A stretch of 64,000 nt of DNA, from contig NZ_JACBXS010000021.1 of assembly GCF_013415485.1 (NCBI RefSeq), forward strand, positions 1-64,000. Direction: 5' to 3'. The stretch is from Rhabdonatronobacter sediminivivens (lineage in GTDB: Bacteria; Pseudomonadota; Alphaproteobacteria; Rhodobacterales; Rhodobacteraceae). Shown one piece after another: positions 32,445 to 41,528 of the stretch; position 1 is the stretch's first letter; every line of letters starts with the position of its first letter. Under the pieces are notes generated by a model. The model saw only the letters and a list, made by a program, of their open reading frames with translations, did not search any database and had not been told where the DNA came from. A program made the position numbers and the translations under genes.

Positions 32445-33593
32445 ATGTCTGGAAACAACGGTGGACCCTGGGGAGGGGGGGGCGGCAACCGCGGTGGCGG
32501 TGGCGGCCCGCGCGGGGGTTCCGGCGGCGGGCGCGGCCCCGGCGACCAGGGCCCCAATATCCCTGAAATCGATCAGATCGTGAAAAAGGGCCAGGAGCAG
32601 CTGAAGGTGCTCATGGGCGGCCGTGGCGGCGGCGATGGCGGTCGCGGCGGTGGCTCGGGCGGGCCGGGTTTCTCAAAGCGCGGCGTCCTGCTGGGCCTTG
32701 TGGGTCTGGGCCTGATCTGGCTTGTGGCGTCGGTCTATACCGTCAAGCCCGAGGAACGCTCGGTCGAACTGATGTTCGGCCAGTATTACCGCACCGGCGC
32801 GCCGGGGTTGAATTTTGCCCCCTGGCCGGTCGTCACCCATGAGATCGTGCAGGTCACGACAGAGCGTGTGACCGAAGTGGGCACCGGCACCGCGCCTCTT
32901 GACCAAGGCCTGATGCTGACCCGTGACGAAGCCGTGGTGGATATCGAATTCCAGGTGGTCTGGAATATCACCGACCCGGCGCGGTTCCTGTTCAACCTGG
33001 CCGATCCGCGCGAAACCGTGCGCGCGGTGTCCGAATCCGCCATGCGCGATATCATCGCGCGTTCGGAACTGTCGCCGATTCTGAACCGGGATCGGGGTTC
33101 CATTGCCGCCGACCTGCGCGCGGCCGCGCAATCCACGCTGGACAGCTACGAATCGGGCATCAACATCATCCGGGTGAACTTTGACAAGGCCGACCCACCG
33201 CGGGAGGTGATCGACAGCTTCCGTGAGGTGCAGGCCGCACGTCAGGAACGTGACCGGCTGGAACGTCAGGCTGACGCCTACGCCAACCGCGTTCTGGCAG
33301 CCGCGCGCGGTGAAGCCGCCCAGGTCCAGGAAGAGGCCGAAGGTTACCGCGCCCAGGTGGTCAACAACGCCCAGGGTGAGGCCAGCCGCTTCGTTTCGGT
33401 CTTTTCCGAATATGTGAACGCGCCTGAAGTGACCCGCAAGCGCATGTATCTGGAAACCATGGAACGGGTGCTGGGCGACATGAGCCTGACCATCCTGGAC
33501 AATGTCACCGGCGGAGGCGGCAACGGCACGGGCGTTCTGCCCTATCTGCCGCTTGACCAGCTTCAGCGCCAGCAGCCGAGGAGTGCCGACTGA
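32445..33593 (+). CDS. hflK: HflK, membrane modulator of FtsH
   Basis: 382 residues. A Gly/Arg-rich cytoplasmic N-terminus (about residues 4-70) precedes one transmembrane helix (GVLLGLVGLGLIWLVASVYT) and an SPFH/band-7 domain, then a long helix (QAARQERDRLERQADAYANR). With HflC it forms the cage around FtsH in the inner membrane. AAGGAAA precedes the ATG. The stop overlaps the hflC start by one base. Confidence 0.95.
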   Translation: MSGNNGGPWGGGGGNRGGGGGPRGGSGGGRGPGDQGPNIPEIDQIVKKGQEQLKVLMGGRGGGDGGRGGGSGGPGFSKRGVLLGLVGLGLIWLVASVYTVKPEERSVELMFGQYYRTGAPGLNFAPWPVVTHEIVQVTTERVTEVGTGTAPLDQGLMLTRDEAVVDIEFQVVWNITDPARFLFNLADPRETVRAVSESAMRDIIARSELSPILNRDRGSIAADLRAAAQSTLDSYESGINIIRVNFDKADPPREVIDSFREVQAARQERDRLERQADAYANRVLAAARGEAAQVQEEAEGYRAQVVNNAQGEASRFVSVFSEYVNAPEVTRKRMYLETMERVLGDMSLTILDNVTGGGGNGTGVLPYLPLDQLQRQQPRSAD

Positions 33594-34591
33594 TGCGGAA
33601 ATTCGGACTTTTCATTCCCGTCATCGTGGTCGTCGCAGTGGTGGCCGTATCGGCGCTGTTCGTTGTGGATGAGCGTGAGAACGTTCTGGTGCTGCAATTC
33701 GGGCAGGTCCGGCAGGAGATCAACGAGCCCGGTCTGGGTGTGAAGATCCCCTTCATCCAGGAAGTCGTGCGCTATGACGCCCGCATCCTGGGCCTGCGGA
33801 CCCAGCCGTTGGAGATCACACCGCTCGATGACCGCCGTCTGGTGGTCGATGCCTTCATGCGCTGGCGGATCACTGATGTGCGCCGCTTCCGCGAGGCTGT
33901 GGGCATGGAGGGCATTCGCGCCGCGCAAGGAAGGATGGAGCGGATCATGAACGCCGCCATCCGCGAGGTTCTGGGCGCCGTGCCCTCCGGTGCCGTGCTG
34001 TCCGAAGACCGCACCATCCTGATGAACCGCATCCGTGACCTGGCTCGGCGCGAGGCTGAAACGCTGGGCGTGGATGTGATCGACGTGCGCCTGACCCGCA
34101 CCGACCTCCCCGAGCAGAACCTGGCGGCGACTTTCGCCCGGATGCGCGCCGAGCGTGAGCGCGAGGCCGCCGACGAAATCGCCCGCGGGAACGAGGCCGC
34201 ACAACGCGTGCGCGCCCTTGCGGACCGGACGGTGGTTGAACTCGTCTCCTCCGCACAGCGCGAGAGCGAGATCATCCGCGGTGAGGCCGATGCCGAGCGG
34301 AACCGGATCTACGCCGAGGCCTTCAACCTTGACCCGGAATTCTTCGCTTTCTCGCGCTCGCTCCAGTCCTACGAGCGTGCGTTGCGCGGCGAGAATGCCA
34401 CCATGGTCCTGCGTCCGGATAGCGAATTCTTCGCTTTCCTGCGCGGCGACGGGCTGGATCCGGAACTGGCCGCCGCCCTGCGCGAAGCGGCCGAGGCCGG
34501 GGAGGTCGATCAACCCGAAGTCATGCAGCGCGAGGAACAGGGCGAAGAGCCCGACATCGTTCGCGAGCTGGAAGAAATGATCGGAAACTGA
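33593..34591 (+). CDS. hflC: HflC, membrane modulator of FtsH
   Basis: 332 residues with an N-terminal helix (FGLFIPVIVVVAVVAVSALF), SPFH domain and a coiled helix (FARMRAEREREAADEIARGN). Partner of HflK. The tail (VDQPEVMQREEQGEEPDIVR) is acidic. It shares one base with hflK and is followed 21 bases later by DUF2065, the usual order. Confidence 0.95.
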   Translation: MRKFGLFIPVIVVVAVVAVSALFVVDERENVLVLQFGQVRQEINEPGLGVKIPFIQEVVRYDARILGLRTQPLEITPLDDRRLVVDAFMRWRITDVRRFREAVGMEGIRAAQGRMERIMNAAIREVLGAVPSGAVLSEDRTILMNRIRDLARREAETLGVDVIDVRLTRTDLPEQNLAATFARMRAEREREAADEIARGNEAAQRVRALADRTVVELVSSAQRESEIIRGEADAERNRIYAEAFNLDPEFFAFSRSLQSYERALRGENATMVLRPDSEFFAFLRGDGLDPELAAALREAAEAGEVDQPEVMQREEQGEEPDIVRELEEMIGN

Positions 34592-34612
34592 TCCGGAACG
34601 GCTGGGGGCAGG

Positions 34613-34801
34613 ATGCAGACCATTGTTCTTGCCCTTGGGCTGGTTCTGATCATCGAGGGGCTGGTGTTCGCACTGGCCCCTTCGCGTATTGATGAACTGC
34701 TGCGCATGCTTGCGCAGATGCCGGTGGAAACCCGGCGTCTCATCGGCCTGACCGCGCTGGCTCTTGGCGCAGCACTGGTCACGCTGTCCGGGCTGATCTA
34801 G
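34613..34801 (+). CDS. DUF2065 family small membrane protein
   Basis: 62 residues, MQTIVLALGLVLIIEGLVFA at the start and a second helix near the end (GLTALALGAALVTLSGLI), with PSRIDELLRMLAQMP between. This is the YjeT-like protein commonly placed after hflKC. In many relatives degP follows; here the next gene is a convergent CAP protein instead. Confidence 0.85.
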   Translation: MQTIVLALGLVLIIEGLVFALAPSRIDELLRMLAQMPVETRRLIGLTALALGAALVTLSGLI

Positions 34802-34891
34802 CGTCCGGGGCCGAAGTCGGGCGCCCGCCGCTCGGTGTCGCGGGCGATCAGCGCGGCCCTGGCCGCGCTGCCGGGCCCAACGCCATGGTGG

Positions 34892-34932
34892 TTGCGCGCT
34901 TGCGCGCAAGCGGCCATGGGGGCGGGAGTGCC
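34892..34932. repeat. Inverted repeat with motif shared with the 17.9-kb element
   Basis: TTGCGCGC-tt-GCGCGCAA (34892-34909) is a perfect hairpin. It is followed by GGCGGGAGTGCC (34921-34932), identical to 17983-17994, where a GCGC-AAG-GCGC hairpin also precedes it. This junction between DUF2065 and the CAP gene is convergent. Confidence 0.6.
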
Positions 34933-35003
34933 CCCCGCCCGGTACCGCGCCACCAGCAATGTCAGCTTGCCTGCGATCCTTGCACCCGAAGGCAGCCGGC
35001 CGG

Positions 35004-35510
35004 TCAGCACCCTGCGGCGAAAACCGTTACCCAGCGCATGCCGCGCCCGTTGCGGGGCGTGGCGATGCCCAGGCCCACGTGTGTAGTGTCCGGGCGCAGG
35101 ATGTTCTGTCGGTGGCCCGCCGATTGCATCCAGACCCGGTGTGCCTGTTGTGAACTGCGCACGCCCATCGCCAGGTTCTCGGACAGGATACAACCGCGCA
35201 AACCCGCGGCGCGCACGCGTTGTGCAAAGGGCACGTTGCCGGACCCGGTGTGGCCAAAGAACCCGTTGCGCGCCATGTCGCAGGCGTGACCCTGGGCCAC
35301 CCGGGCCAGGTTCGGTTCATGACGCACCGGCGCCAGCCCGCGGGTGCGCCGGTCGGCATTGATCAGATCGGTCATGCGGGCGGCCTCGCGGGGGGATACC
35401 TCGGCGCAGGCCTGCGCGCTGGACGGGGACAGGGCGACCAGCATGGCGCTTGTCACTGCGGCCAGCCCCATGCGGCGCAGGCCATGCCCGGCAGACAGAA
35501 AGAATGGCAT
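35004..35510 (-). CDS. Secreted CAP-domain (SCP/PR-1-like) protein
   Basis: 168 residues with a signal peptide (about 1-33, ending PSSAQA). The CAP fold motifs are LINADRRTRGLAPV, HACDMARNGFFGHTG, GENLAMG-like SENLAMGVRS, HRVWMQSAGHRQNIL and GLGIATP. His residues in GHTG and GHRQN fit the CAP cavity. Four cysteines are present, probably in disulfides. The start at 35510 has GGAGGG 6 bases upstream. Bacterial CAP proteins are extracytoplasmic; their reaction is mostly unknown. Confidence 0.88.
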   Translation of the reverse strand: MPFFLSAGHGLRRMGLAAVTSAMLVALSPSSAQACAEVSPREAARMTDLINADRRTRGLAPVRHEPNLARVAQGHACDMARNGFFGHTGSGNVPFAQRVRAAGLRGCILSENLAMGVRSSQQAHRVWMQSAGHRQNILRPDTTHVGLGIATPRNGRGMRWVTVFAAGC

Positions 35511-35624
35511 CGGACCCTCCATACCACGGGCGCCAAGAAAAACGCCGGGCAATGGCCGATTCCGGCCAGAACCATGGCCAGAGCGTGGCGAAGATCGAAA
35601 ACCCGAAGGATCAGGGCGCGCCCG

Positions 35625-36227
35625 TCAGGCCTGCGCCTGTTCATGCAGGCGAAAACAGGCGGCCCGTTCCGCCTGCAAGCGCGCACGCATCGCGGGCGAC
35701 AGCTCCGGCGTGCCGCCGCCGCCGGGCGAGACATTCTCGCGCTTCAGCTCCAGCGGCAGGTCCAGCCGCCGGGACAGCCACAGGCAAAAGGCCTCCATCG
35801 CCTCATACCGGAACAGGGTATCCACCCCGCCCTCGCCGCGCGGCCCGCTCAGAAACCGTGACTGAACTCCCACGGCGGCCGGGGGCGGCGGCGGTTTCGA
35901 CAGATAGGCGCCCACAAAACTGTCGAAATCCATACCGCGGGTGCTGCGCGGTGTGGCTGCGATGGCATCGCGCTGGCGGTAACGATACCAGCTTCCAAGC
36001 CAGTCCTCGGGCGCGCGGATCAGGGCGCAGGTTTCCATGGGCTTGTCGGTATATTGTGCCACCAGGGGCGCCACGAAGCGCATGTATCGGCGCAGGCTCA
36101 TGTGTTTTACCTGTGGAAGGTTCCGAAACGCCATGTCCGCATGCGGGGCCAGCGCCGAATGCAGCGCTGTGCTGCCGGTCTTCGGAGTGGCCAGCAGGAC
36201 CAGACGTTTTTCGATGAAAACCAGCAC
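35625..36227 (-). CDS. Sulfotransferase-family protein
   Basis: About 200 residues from a GTG start (VLVFIEKRLVLLATPKTGST). TPKTGSTAL (about 14-22) is the PAPS 5'-phosphosulfate loop. Later motifs (LIRAPEDWLGSWYRYR; MDFDSFVGAYL) match roseobacter sulfotransferase-like proteins. An ATG-started longer form exists, but its N-terminus is not conserved in character. Substrate unknown; it lies alone between the CAP gene and the TRAP transporter. Confidence 0.75.
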   Translation of the reverse strand: MLVFIEKRLVLLATPKTGSTALHSALAPHADMAFRNLPQVKHMSLRRYMRFVAPLVAQYTDKPMETCALIRAPEDWLGSWYRYRQRDAIAATPRSTRGMDFDSFVGAYLSKPPPPPAAVGVQSRFLSGPRGEGGVDTLFRYEAMEAFCLWLSRRLDLPLELKRENVSPGGGGTPELSPAMRARLQAERAACFRLHEQAQA

Positions 36228-36491
36228 CTTGCACCCCGCTCTGGCACGGCCATGGTGGCGCGCCCGGGTCCAGATGTGCCGTCCAGGCGGCGCCCTGTCA
36301 ATCCTGCGCAGGATGCTTTGGGGTGCACAGCATATGCGCAGCCAGGCCCGCCCCGCACATTTCCGAGTCAAATTTTCTTGATCCGTGGCCAAGCTTCGGC
36401 CAACCTGATCACGTCTCGGGCGTTGCGCATCTGCAGGCCGCATGACCAACGGGCCACAGAGCCCACACGTACAATCCTTGGGAGGACCCTC

Positions 36492-37517
36492 ATGACCTTT
36501 GCACCCTTCACCCGGCGTGTCGCGCTGGCATCCGCTCTGGCGCTACCGCTTGCTGCGCTGGCGCCGAACATGGCCGAAGCTGACGACCGCAACTATGTCC
36601 TGACCACCGCCGGGACGGGCGGCACCTATTATCCTGTGGGTGTGGCGCTGGCGACCCTGGCCAAGATTCACTTGCAGAACGCGCACGGGATCGACATGTC
36701 GGCCATTTCATCGGCCGGGTCGGGGGAGAACACCGTGCTGCTGCGGGAAAACCAGGCGCAATTTGCCATCATGCAGGGGCTGTTCGGCCAATGGGCGCGC
36801 GAAGGCTCCGGCGCGTTGGAAGAGGCCGGCCCCCAGGAGAACATGCGCTCCATCGCCATGCTGTGGCCCAATGTGGAACATTTCCTGCTGCGCACGACAC
36901 AGGTCGAGACCGGCACCGCCAGCGACCTGCACAACCTGAGCGGCCCGTTCTCGATCGGCGCGCGCAATTCGGGGACGGAACATTCCAACAAGTTCCTGTT
37001 GGAGAATTTCGGCATCGACTATGAAAGCTGGGATCTGGTCTATCAGGGCTTTGCGCCCTCGATCGACGCGCTGATCAACGGCACCATTGATTCGGTCAAC
37101 ATCAACTCGGGCATCGGGGTCGGCACCGTGACCCGCGCCAAGGCGCAGATGGGCGATGCCGTGACCCTGCTGTCCGTGACCGAGGAAGAGCTGGAGCTGT
37201 TTGACGGCGGCACCGGGCTGTATTTCTCCATCACCATCCCCGGCGGCACCTATCCTGGCATTGACGAGGATCTGGAAACCATCGCCCAGCCCAATTTCCT
37301 GGCGGTGAATGCCGATGTCCCCGAGGAAGACGTCTATCTGTTCACCAAGACGATCTACGAAAACCTGGGCTTCCTGTGCAATATCCACCCTGCGACCTGT
37401 GACATGAGCCTGGAGAACGCCATGGCCGGTCTGCCGCTGCCGCTGCACCCCGGGGCTGCGCGCTTCTACGAGGAAGAGGGGCTGACGATCCCCGAAAATA
37501 TCGCGCCGGTGGACTGA
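36492..37517 (+). CDS. TAXI-family TRAP transporter solute-binding protein
   Basis: 341 residues with a signal peptide (about 1-31, ...PNMAEA). TAGTGGTYYPVGVALATLAK (about 38-57) is the TAXI ligand-binding start, followed by SSAGSGENTVLLRENQAQFA. It captures a substrate in the periplasm for the fused permease downstream. The substrate is unknown; relatives include glutamate and other organic anion binders. GGAGG 6 bases upstream sets the start. A palindrome TGGCC-aagcttc-GGCCA (36386-36402) upstream may be an operator. Confidence 0.92.
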   Translation: MTFAPFTRRVALASALALPLAALAPNMAEADDRNYVLTTAGTGGTYYPVGVALATLAKIHLQNAHGIDMSAISSAGSGENTVLLRENQAQFAIMQGLFGQWAREGSGALEEAGPQENMRSIAMLWPNVEHFLLRTTQVETGTASDLHNLSGPFSIGARNSGTEHSNKFLLENFGIDYESWDLVYQGFAPSIDALINGTIDSVNINSGIGVGTVTRAKAQMGDAVTLLSVTEEELELFDGGTGLYFSITIPGGTYPGIDEDLETIAQPNFLAVNADVPEEDVYLFTKTIYENLGFLCNIHPATCDMSLENAMAGLPLPLHPGAARFYEEEGLTIPENIAPVD

Positions 37518-37533
37518 GCCGCGCACATGTGCA

Positions 37534-37553
37534 GGGCCGGGGCAACCCGGCCC
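37534..37553 (+). terminator. Attenuating hairpin between TRAP binding protein and permease
   Basis: GGGCCGGG-gcaa-CCCGGCCC followed by TTT, 17 bases after the binding-protein stop. Such hairpins typically let the binding protein be made in excess over the permease. Confidence 0.7.
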
Positions 37554-37649
37554 TTTCGCCATTCAGAGGCACCGGCACCCCGGGTGGACCATGTTCACGC
37601 GCGTGCTGTGCCCGTGCCGTGATCCAATGCAGCGACAGGCCAGAGCCCC

Positions 37650-39818
37650 ATGACGCCAGACCCCAGACAGGCCGCCGATCCGCAGAAACTGGCCATTGCC
37701 GCCCAGACCGATGACAGCGATTCCGGCCAGCGCAGCCCCGACAGCGCGGCCGGCAAGGTCAGCTTCTGGTTCGGGGTCGCACTGGCGCTGGCGCATATCT
37801 GGCTGAACACGCTCAGCACCTGGTCGGAACTGTGGATCGCGGTGTTCCATTTCGCAGGTTTCGGCTTTCTGTGCGCGTTGCTGTTTCCCGCCTGGCAGGC
37901 GCGCACGCCGGGCGGGCAGCGTCTGGTGCTGGCGCTCGATGTCGTGCTGGCCATCGCCGCGCTCAGCCTGTTTGCCTATCTCTACACCAACGAGCTGGAC
38001 TTCTATCGCCGCATCCAGACCACCGGCTTTGCCTGGCAGGACTGGTTCTTTACCGTCCTTGCCGTAGTGCTGGGGATCGAGTTCACCCGCCGAACCACCG
38101 GCTGGATCATTCCCATCCTGATCGTTCTGGCCTTCACCTATATCACCTTCTGGGGCAGCCAGATCTCGGGGATGCTCAGCTTCACGGGGTTGCGCACCGA
38201 TACGATGCTGTTTCGGGTTTTCTATACCGATGACGGCATGTTTGGGACGGTGGCGCGGATCTCCTACAGCTTTGTGTTCATGTTCATCCTGTTCGGGGCG
38301 TTCCTCATGCGCTCGGGCGCGGGGGCGTTCATTCTTGAATTTGCGCAGGTGCTGGCGCGGCGCATGATGGGCGGGCCGGGCTTTGTAGCGATCATCGGGT
38401 CGGGGCTGATGGGGACGATCTCGGGCTCGGCGGTGGCGAATACGGTATCCACCGGGTCCATTACCATCCCGCTGATGAAACGCGCGGGCATCCCGCCCAA
38501 GACCGCCGCCGCGACCGAGGCTGCAAGCTCCACCGGGGGGCAGATCATGCCGCCGATCATGGGGGCGGGGGCGTTCATCATGGCCTCGTTCACGCAGGTC
38601 CCCTATCTGACCATCGCCGCCGTATCGGTGCTGCCGGCGGCGCTCTATTTCCTGTCGGTGGGCTATTACATCCGCATCACTGCAAAGCGGCTGAACCTGC
38701 AGCCCGATGAAGCCTCCACGCAGAAAACCCTCTGGCAGGTGTTCAAGGACAACGGGTTGTCCTTCTTCCTGCCCATCGGGGTGCTGATCGGGCTGATGAT
38801 CTGGGGTTACACGCCCACCTATGCCGCCGGGATCGCCATCATCGCCGTGGTGGTGTCCAGCTGGATCACCCGCAACCCCATGGGGCCATGGGCCGTGCTG
38901 GAGGCGCTGGCGCTGGGGGCGAAGAACATGGTGCTGACGGCGGTGCTGCTGGTGGCCATCGGGGTGGTGATCACGGCGGTGACGATCTCGGGCATCGGCA
39001 ATACGTTTTCGCTGATGATCGGCGCCTGGTCCGGCGGGTCGATCCTGATCGCCATCATCCTGATCGCGCTGGCCTCGCTGGTGCTGGGGATGGGGCTGCC
39101 GGTGACGGCGGCCTATATCGTCATCGCCACGCTCTCGGCCCCGGCGCTGGCGGACCTGATCACCAATGTCGAACTGATCTCGGCCATTGCGGCGGGGAAT
39201 ATCGACCAGTCGGTGGGGGCAATGCTGATGCTGGGCTCGCCCGATCACGCCGCCGCCATAGGCGAGCCCATGTCGCGCGAGCTGGCATCGGAGATCTTTG
39301 CCGCCGCGCCGCTGGAAATGCATCGCTTGATCATCGAACAGACGCTGTCACGCGATGTGATCCTGGCCGGGCTGCTGGCTGCGCATCTGATCATCTTCTG
39401 GCTGAGCCAGGACAGTTCGGTGACGCCGCCGGTCTGTCTGACGGCCTTTGCCGCGGCGGCGATATCGGGGTCACGGCCCATGGCAACGGGGGTGACGGCC
39501 TGGAAGATGGCAAAGGGGCTGTATATCGTGCCGCTGCTGTTCGCCTATTCGCCGATCCTGCATGGCACCACCCTGGAGAAACTGCAGATCTTCATCCTCT
39601 CGGCGGCGGCGCTTTATTGTTTTGCCGCAGCCATCGAAGGGTATATGGAGACTGCGGTGAACTGGTTCGAACGCGGGTTGCTGGTGGTGCTGTTCGGTGT
39701 GCTGATCTGGCCGGAGCTGGGGGGTATAGAATGGGCCGCCTTTGCGGTGTTCCTGGGTCTGCTGGTGGTCAATATCCTGCGTGATCAGCGCGGCAGGCGC
39801 GAGCGGGTGGCCGCCTGA
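37650..39818 (+). CDS. TRAP transporter fused permease (4TM + 12TM, TAXI type)
   Basis: 722 residues with many transmembrane helices. The N-terminal part supplies the small DctQ-like domain; the rest is the DctM-like large subunit with GSGLMGTISGSAVANTVSTG and GGQIMPPIMGAGAFIMASFT motifs. Sodium-coupled uptake with the TAXI binding protein encoded just upstream. Fused permeases are normal for TAXI systems. It ends before a repeat and a convergent MarR gene. Confidence 0.94.
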   Translation: MTPDPRQAADPQKLAIAAQTDDSDSGQRSPDSAAGKVSFWFGVALALAHIWLNTLSTWSELWIAVFHFAGFGFLCALLFPAWQARTPGGQRLVLALDVVLAIAALSLFAYLYTNELDFYRRIQTTGFAWQDWFFTVLAVVLGIEFTRRTTGWIIPILIVLAFTYITFWGSQISGMLSFTGLRTDTMLFRVFYTDDGMFGTVARISYSFVFMFILFGAFLMRSGAGAFILEFAQVLARRMMGGPGFVAIIGSGLMGTISGSAVANTVSTGSITIPLMKRAGIPPKTAAATEAASSTGGQIMPPIMGAGAFIMASFTQVPYLTIAAVSVLPAALYFLSVGYYIRITAKRLNLQPDEASTQKTLWQVFKDNGLSFFLPIGVLIGLMIWGYTPTYAAGIAIIAVVVSSWITRNPMGPWAVLEALALGAKNMVLTAVLLVAIGVVITAVTISGIGNTFSLMIGAWSGGSILIAIILIALASLVLGMGLPVTAAYIVIATLSAPALADLITNVELISAIAAGNIDQSVGAMLMLGSPDHAAAIGEPMSRELASEIFAAAPLEMHRLIIEQTLSRDVILAGLLAAHLIIFWLSQDSSVTPPVCLTAFAAAAISGSRPMATGVTAWKMAKGLYIVPLLFAYSPILHGTTLEKLQIFILSAAALYCFAAAIEGYMETAVNWFERGLLVVLFGVLIWPELGGIEWAAFAVFLGLLVVNILRDQRGRRERVAA

Positions 39819-39856
39819 AACTGCCCGGGCCCGGCAATACCTGACCTGTGCGGAAA

Positions 39857-39924
39857 AGCGCCCCCAAGCCGCGCCCACCCACCCACCCAGCGCGCCTGCG
39901 GCGGGCGCTGCCCGCTTTGCGGGC
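39857..39924 (-). repeat. G-quadruplex-loop inverted repeat, copy 2
   Basis: Outer arms AGCGCCC (39857-39863) and GGGCGCT (39903-39909) enclose CCCACCCACCCACCC (39874-39888), which is four GGG runs on the minus strand. A second hairpin GCCCGC-ttt-GCGGGC (39910-39924) follows. Arms are less perfect than in copies 1 and 3. It lies between convergent genes. Confidence 0.8.
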
Positions 39925-39946
39925 AGGGGGGGCGTTGCCATGGGTT

Positions 39947-40387
39947 TCAGTTGGCCTCAAGCGTCTGGCGCAGGGCGCGCAGAATGGGGATCACCTGGCG
40001 CGCGCGGTCGAGGCCGACGTTTTCCACCATTTCGGCAATCAACGGGGTGAGCGCGCCCAGGGCTGCATCCCGCGCAGTCTGACCGGCGGGGCTGAGCGAG
40101 ACGAGTTTGCGCCGCGCATCATCCCAATCCGGGCGGATATGGATGTATCCGGCCCATTCCAGCTTTGCCAGCGTGTTGGTCATGGCGCCGCGCGTGACAT
40201 GAAAGGCGCGGGCGAGTTGCGCGGGGGTGCGTTCCTCCTGCAGCCGGGCCAGCAGGTTGAGAACCCCGAAATGCGACAGCTCCATCCCCTTCGGCAGGAC
40301 ACGCGACAGCCGGTTGCGCGCCATCTGGTCGGCAATCAGCAATTCGCTGAACAGGGCAGCGGCGATATCCCCGGTGCGCGGATCCAT
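39947..40387 (-). CDS. MarR-family transcriptional regulator
   Basis: About 146 residues starting MDPRTGDIAAALFSELL. The winged-helix region reads LSHFGVLNLLARLQEERTPA, then AFHVTRGAMTNTLAKLEWAG and the wing DDARRKLVSLSPAG. An alternative ATG at 40414 adds nine residues and would overlap the amidase gene; neither has a strong ribosome site. It is downstream of the nitrilase-family gene on the same strand. The regulated genes are not known. Confidence 0.88.
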   Translation of the reverse strand: MDPRTGDIAAALFSELLIADQMARNRLSRVLPKGMELSHFGVLNLLARLQEERTPAQLARAFHVTRGAMTNTLAKLEWAGYIHIRPDWDDARRKLVSLSPAGQTARDAALGALTPLIAEMVENVGLDRARQVIPILRALRQTLEAN

Positions 40388-40388
40388 G

Positions 40389-41222
40389 TCACGGACCTGC
40401 GAAGGGCCGGTCATGGCGGAGCGAGGGCACCCGCGCGCGTGCCGTCTGCACCGCGGTCATGTCCAGATCCACCATGAACACGCCGGGGCTTTGCCCCGCA
40501 TCCAGAAGCACCTCGCCCCAGGGTGCCACTGCGATGGAATGGCCATGGGTGGTGCGTGCCTTGCCGCGCTGTGCGGAATGGGTGCCGGTCTGGGCCGGGG
40601 CCAGCACGAAACACCCGGTTTCGATCGCGCGCGCCCGCAGCAGGGTTTCCCAATGTGCCTTGCCGGTTTCAAAGCTGAAGGCGGCGGGCACCGTCAGGAT
40701 CTGCGCCCCCGCCTGCGCCAGGGCGCGATAGAGATGGGGAAAGCGGATGTCATAGCAGACCGTCATGCCGATAGGCGCCAGTGGCGTATGCGCCAGCACG
40801 GCACGGTCCCCGGGGCGGAATCCTTCGGATTCGCGATAGGTTTCGGTTTCGGACACATCCACGTCGAACATGTGGATCTTGTCATAGCGTGCGGCGATGG
40901 CGCCATCCGGTCCGATCAGGAGCGAGCGGTTGGCGAAGCGGCGGTCCTGCGGGTCATCGGTTTTCAGCGCCAGCGAGCCGATGAGCAGCCACAGGCCCTG
41001 CGCCTGCGCCTCTGCGCGCAGGGCGGCCAGGGCAGGGTCTTCGTCCTCGGTGCGCAGGACGGCGTTCTGATGGCTGCGCGAGGTAGAGACGCAATTCGTC
41101 ACCTCGGGCGTCAGCACCAGATCGGCGCCCCGGGCCGCGGCCTCTTGCAGGTAGCCGCGTGCCGCGTCAAGATTTGCCTGCGGATCATCGCTGCTGGTCA
41201 TCTGCACAAGTGCCGCGCGCAT
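40389..41222 (-). CDS. Nitrilase-family amidohydrolase (deaminated-glutathione amidase-like)
   Basis: 277 residues. The catalytic triad is visible: E40 (LVLTPEVTN), K115 (RYDKIHMFDVD) and C156 (VCYDIRFPHLY). The HMFDVDV segment and length match Nit1/NIT-type amidases that hydrolyse deaminated glutathione, so I favour that over other omega-amidases. It follows grxC by four bases, so both glutathione-linked genes form one unit with the MarR gene. Confidence 0.87.
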   Translation of the reverse strand: MRAALVQMTSSDDPQANLDAARGYLQEAAARGADLVLTPEVTNCVSTSRSHQNAVLRTEDEDPALAALRAEAQAQGLWLLIGSLALKTDDPQDRRFANRSLLIGPDGAIAARYDKIHMFDVDVSETETYRESEGFRPGDRAVLAHTPLAPIGMTVCYDIRFPHLYRALAQAGAQILTVPAAFSFETGKAHWETLLRARAIETGCFVLAPAQTGTHSAQRGKARTTHGHSIAVAPWGEVLLDAGQSPGVFMVDLDMTAVQTARARVPSLRHDRPFAGP

Positions 41223-41226
41223 TGGT

Positions 41227-41484
41227 CTATCCTTTCAGAAGCGTGTCCAGCTTCCCGGCATCGTCAAGCGCGTAAAGCTCATCGCAGCCGCCGACATGAA
41301 CGCCGCCGATGAAGATCTGCGGCACCGTGCGGGCGCCGCCAGCGCGCTGAATCATCTCGGGCTTGCGTCCGGGATTTGTCAGGACATTGATTTCGCTGAA
41401 TTCGGCGCCTTTGGCTTTCAACAGCCGCTTGGCGGCATGGCAAAAACCGCAAAGCGGCGAGGTATAGATTTCAACGTCTTGCAT
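41227..41484 (-). CDS. grxC: Glutaredoxin 3 with CGFC active site
   Basis: 85 residues. Active site LCGFCHAAK (Cys12, Cys15) instead of the common CPYC. The cis-Pro loop RTVPQIFIGG and GGCDELYAL bind glutathione. A dithiol mechanism is retained because both cysteines are present. It leads a grxC-amidase-marR group. Confidence 0.93.
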   Translation of the reverse strand: MQDVEIYTSPLCGFCHAAKRLLKAKGAEFSEINVLTNPGRKPEMIQRAGGARTVPQIFIGGVHVGGCDELYALDDAGKLDTLLKG

Positions 41485-41528
41485 CGGCGCATCCTGGCGA
41501 CAGGGGATTTGCGCGCGACTATACGGAA

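Noticed and set aside
34798..35193. A 131-codon minus-strand frame ending beside DUF2065
   Set aside because: It overlaps the CAP gene in another frame and crosses the inverted repeat; no ribosome site or family resemblance.
41227..41484. Monothiol glutaredoxin (CGFS type)
   Set aside because: The fourth residue of the motif is Cys, not Ser, so both redox cysteines are present.
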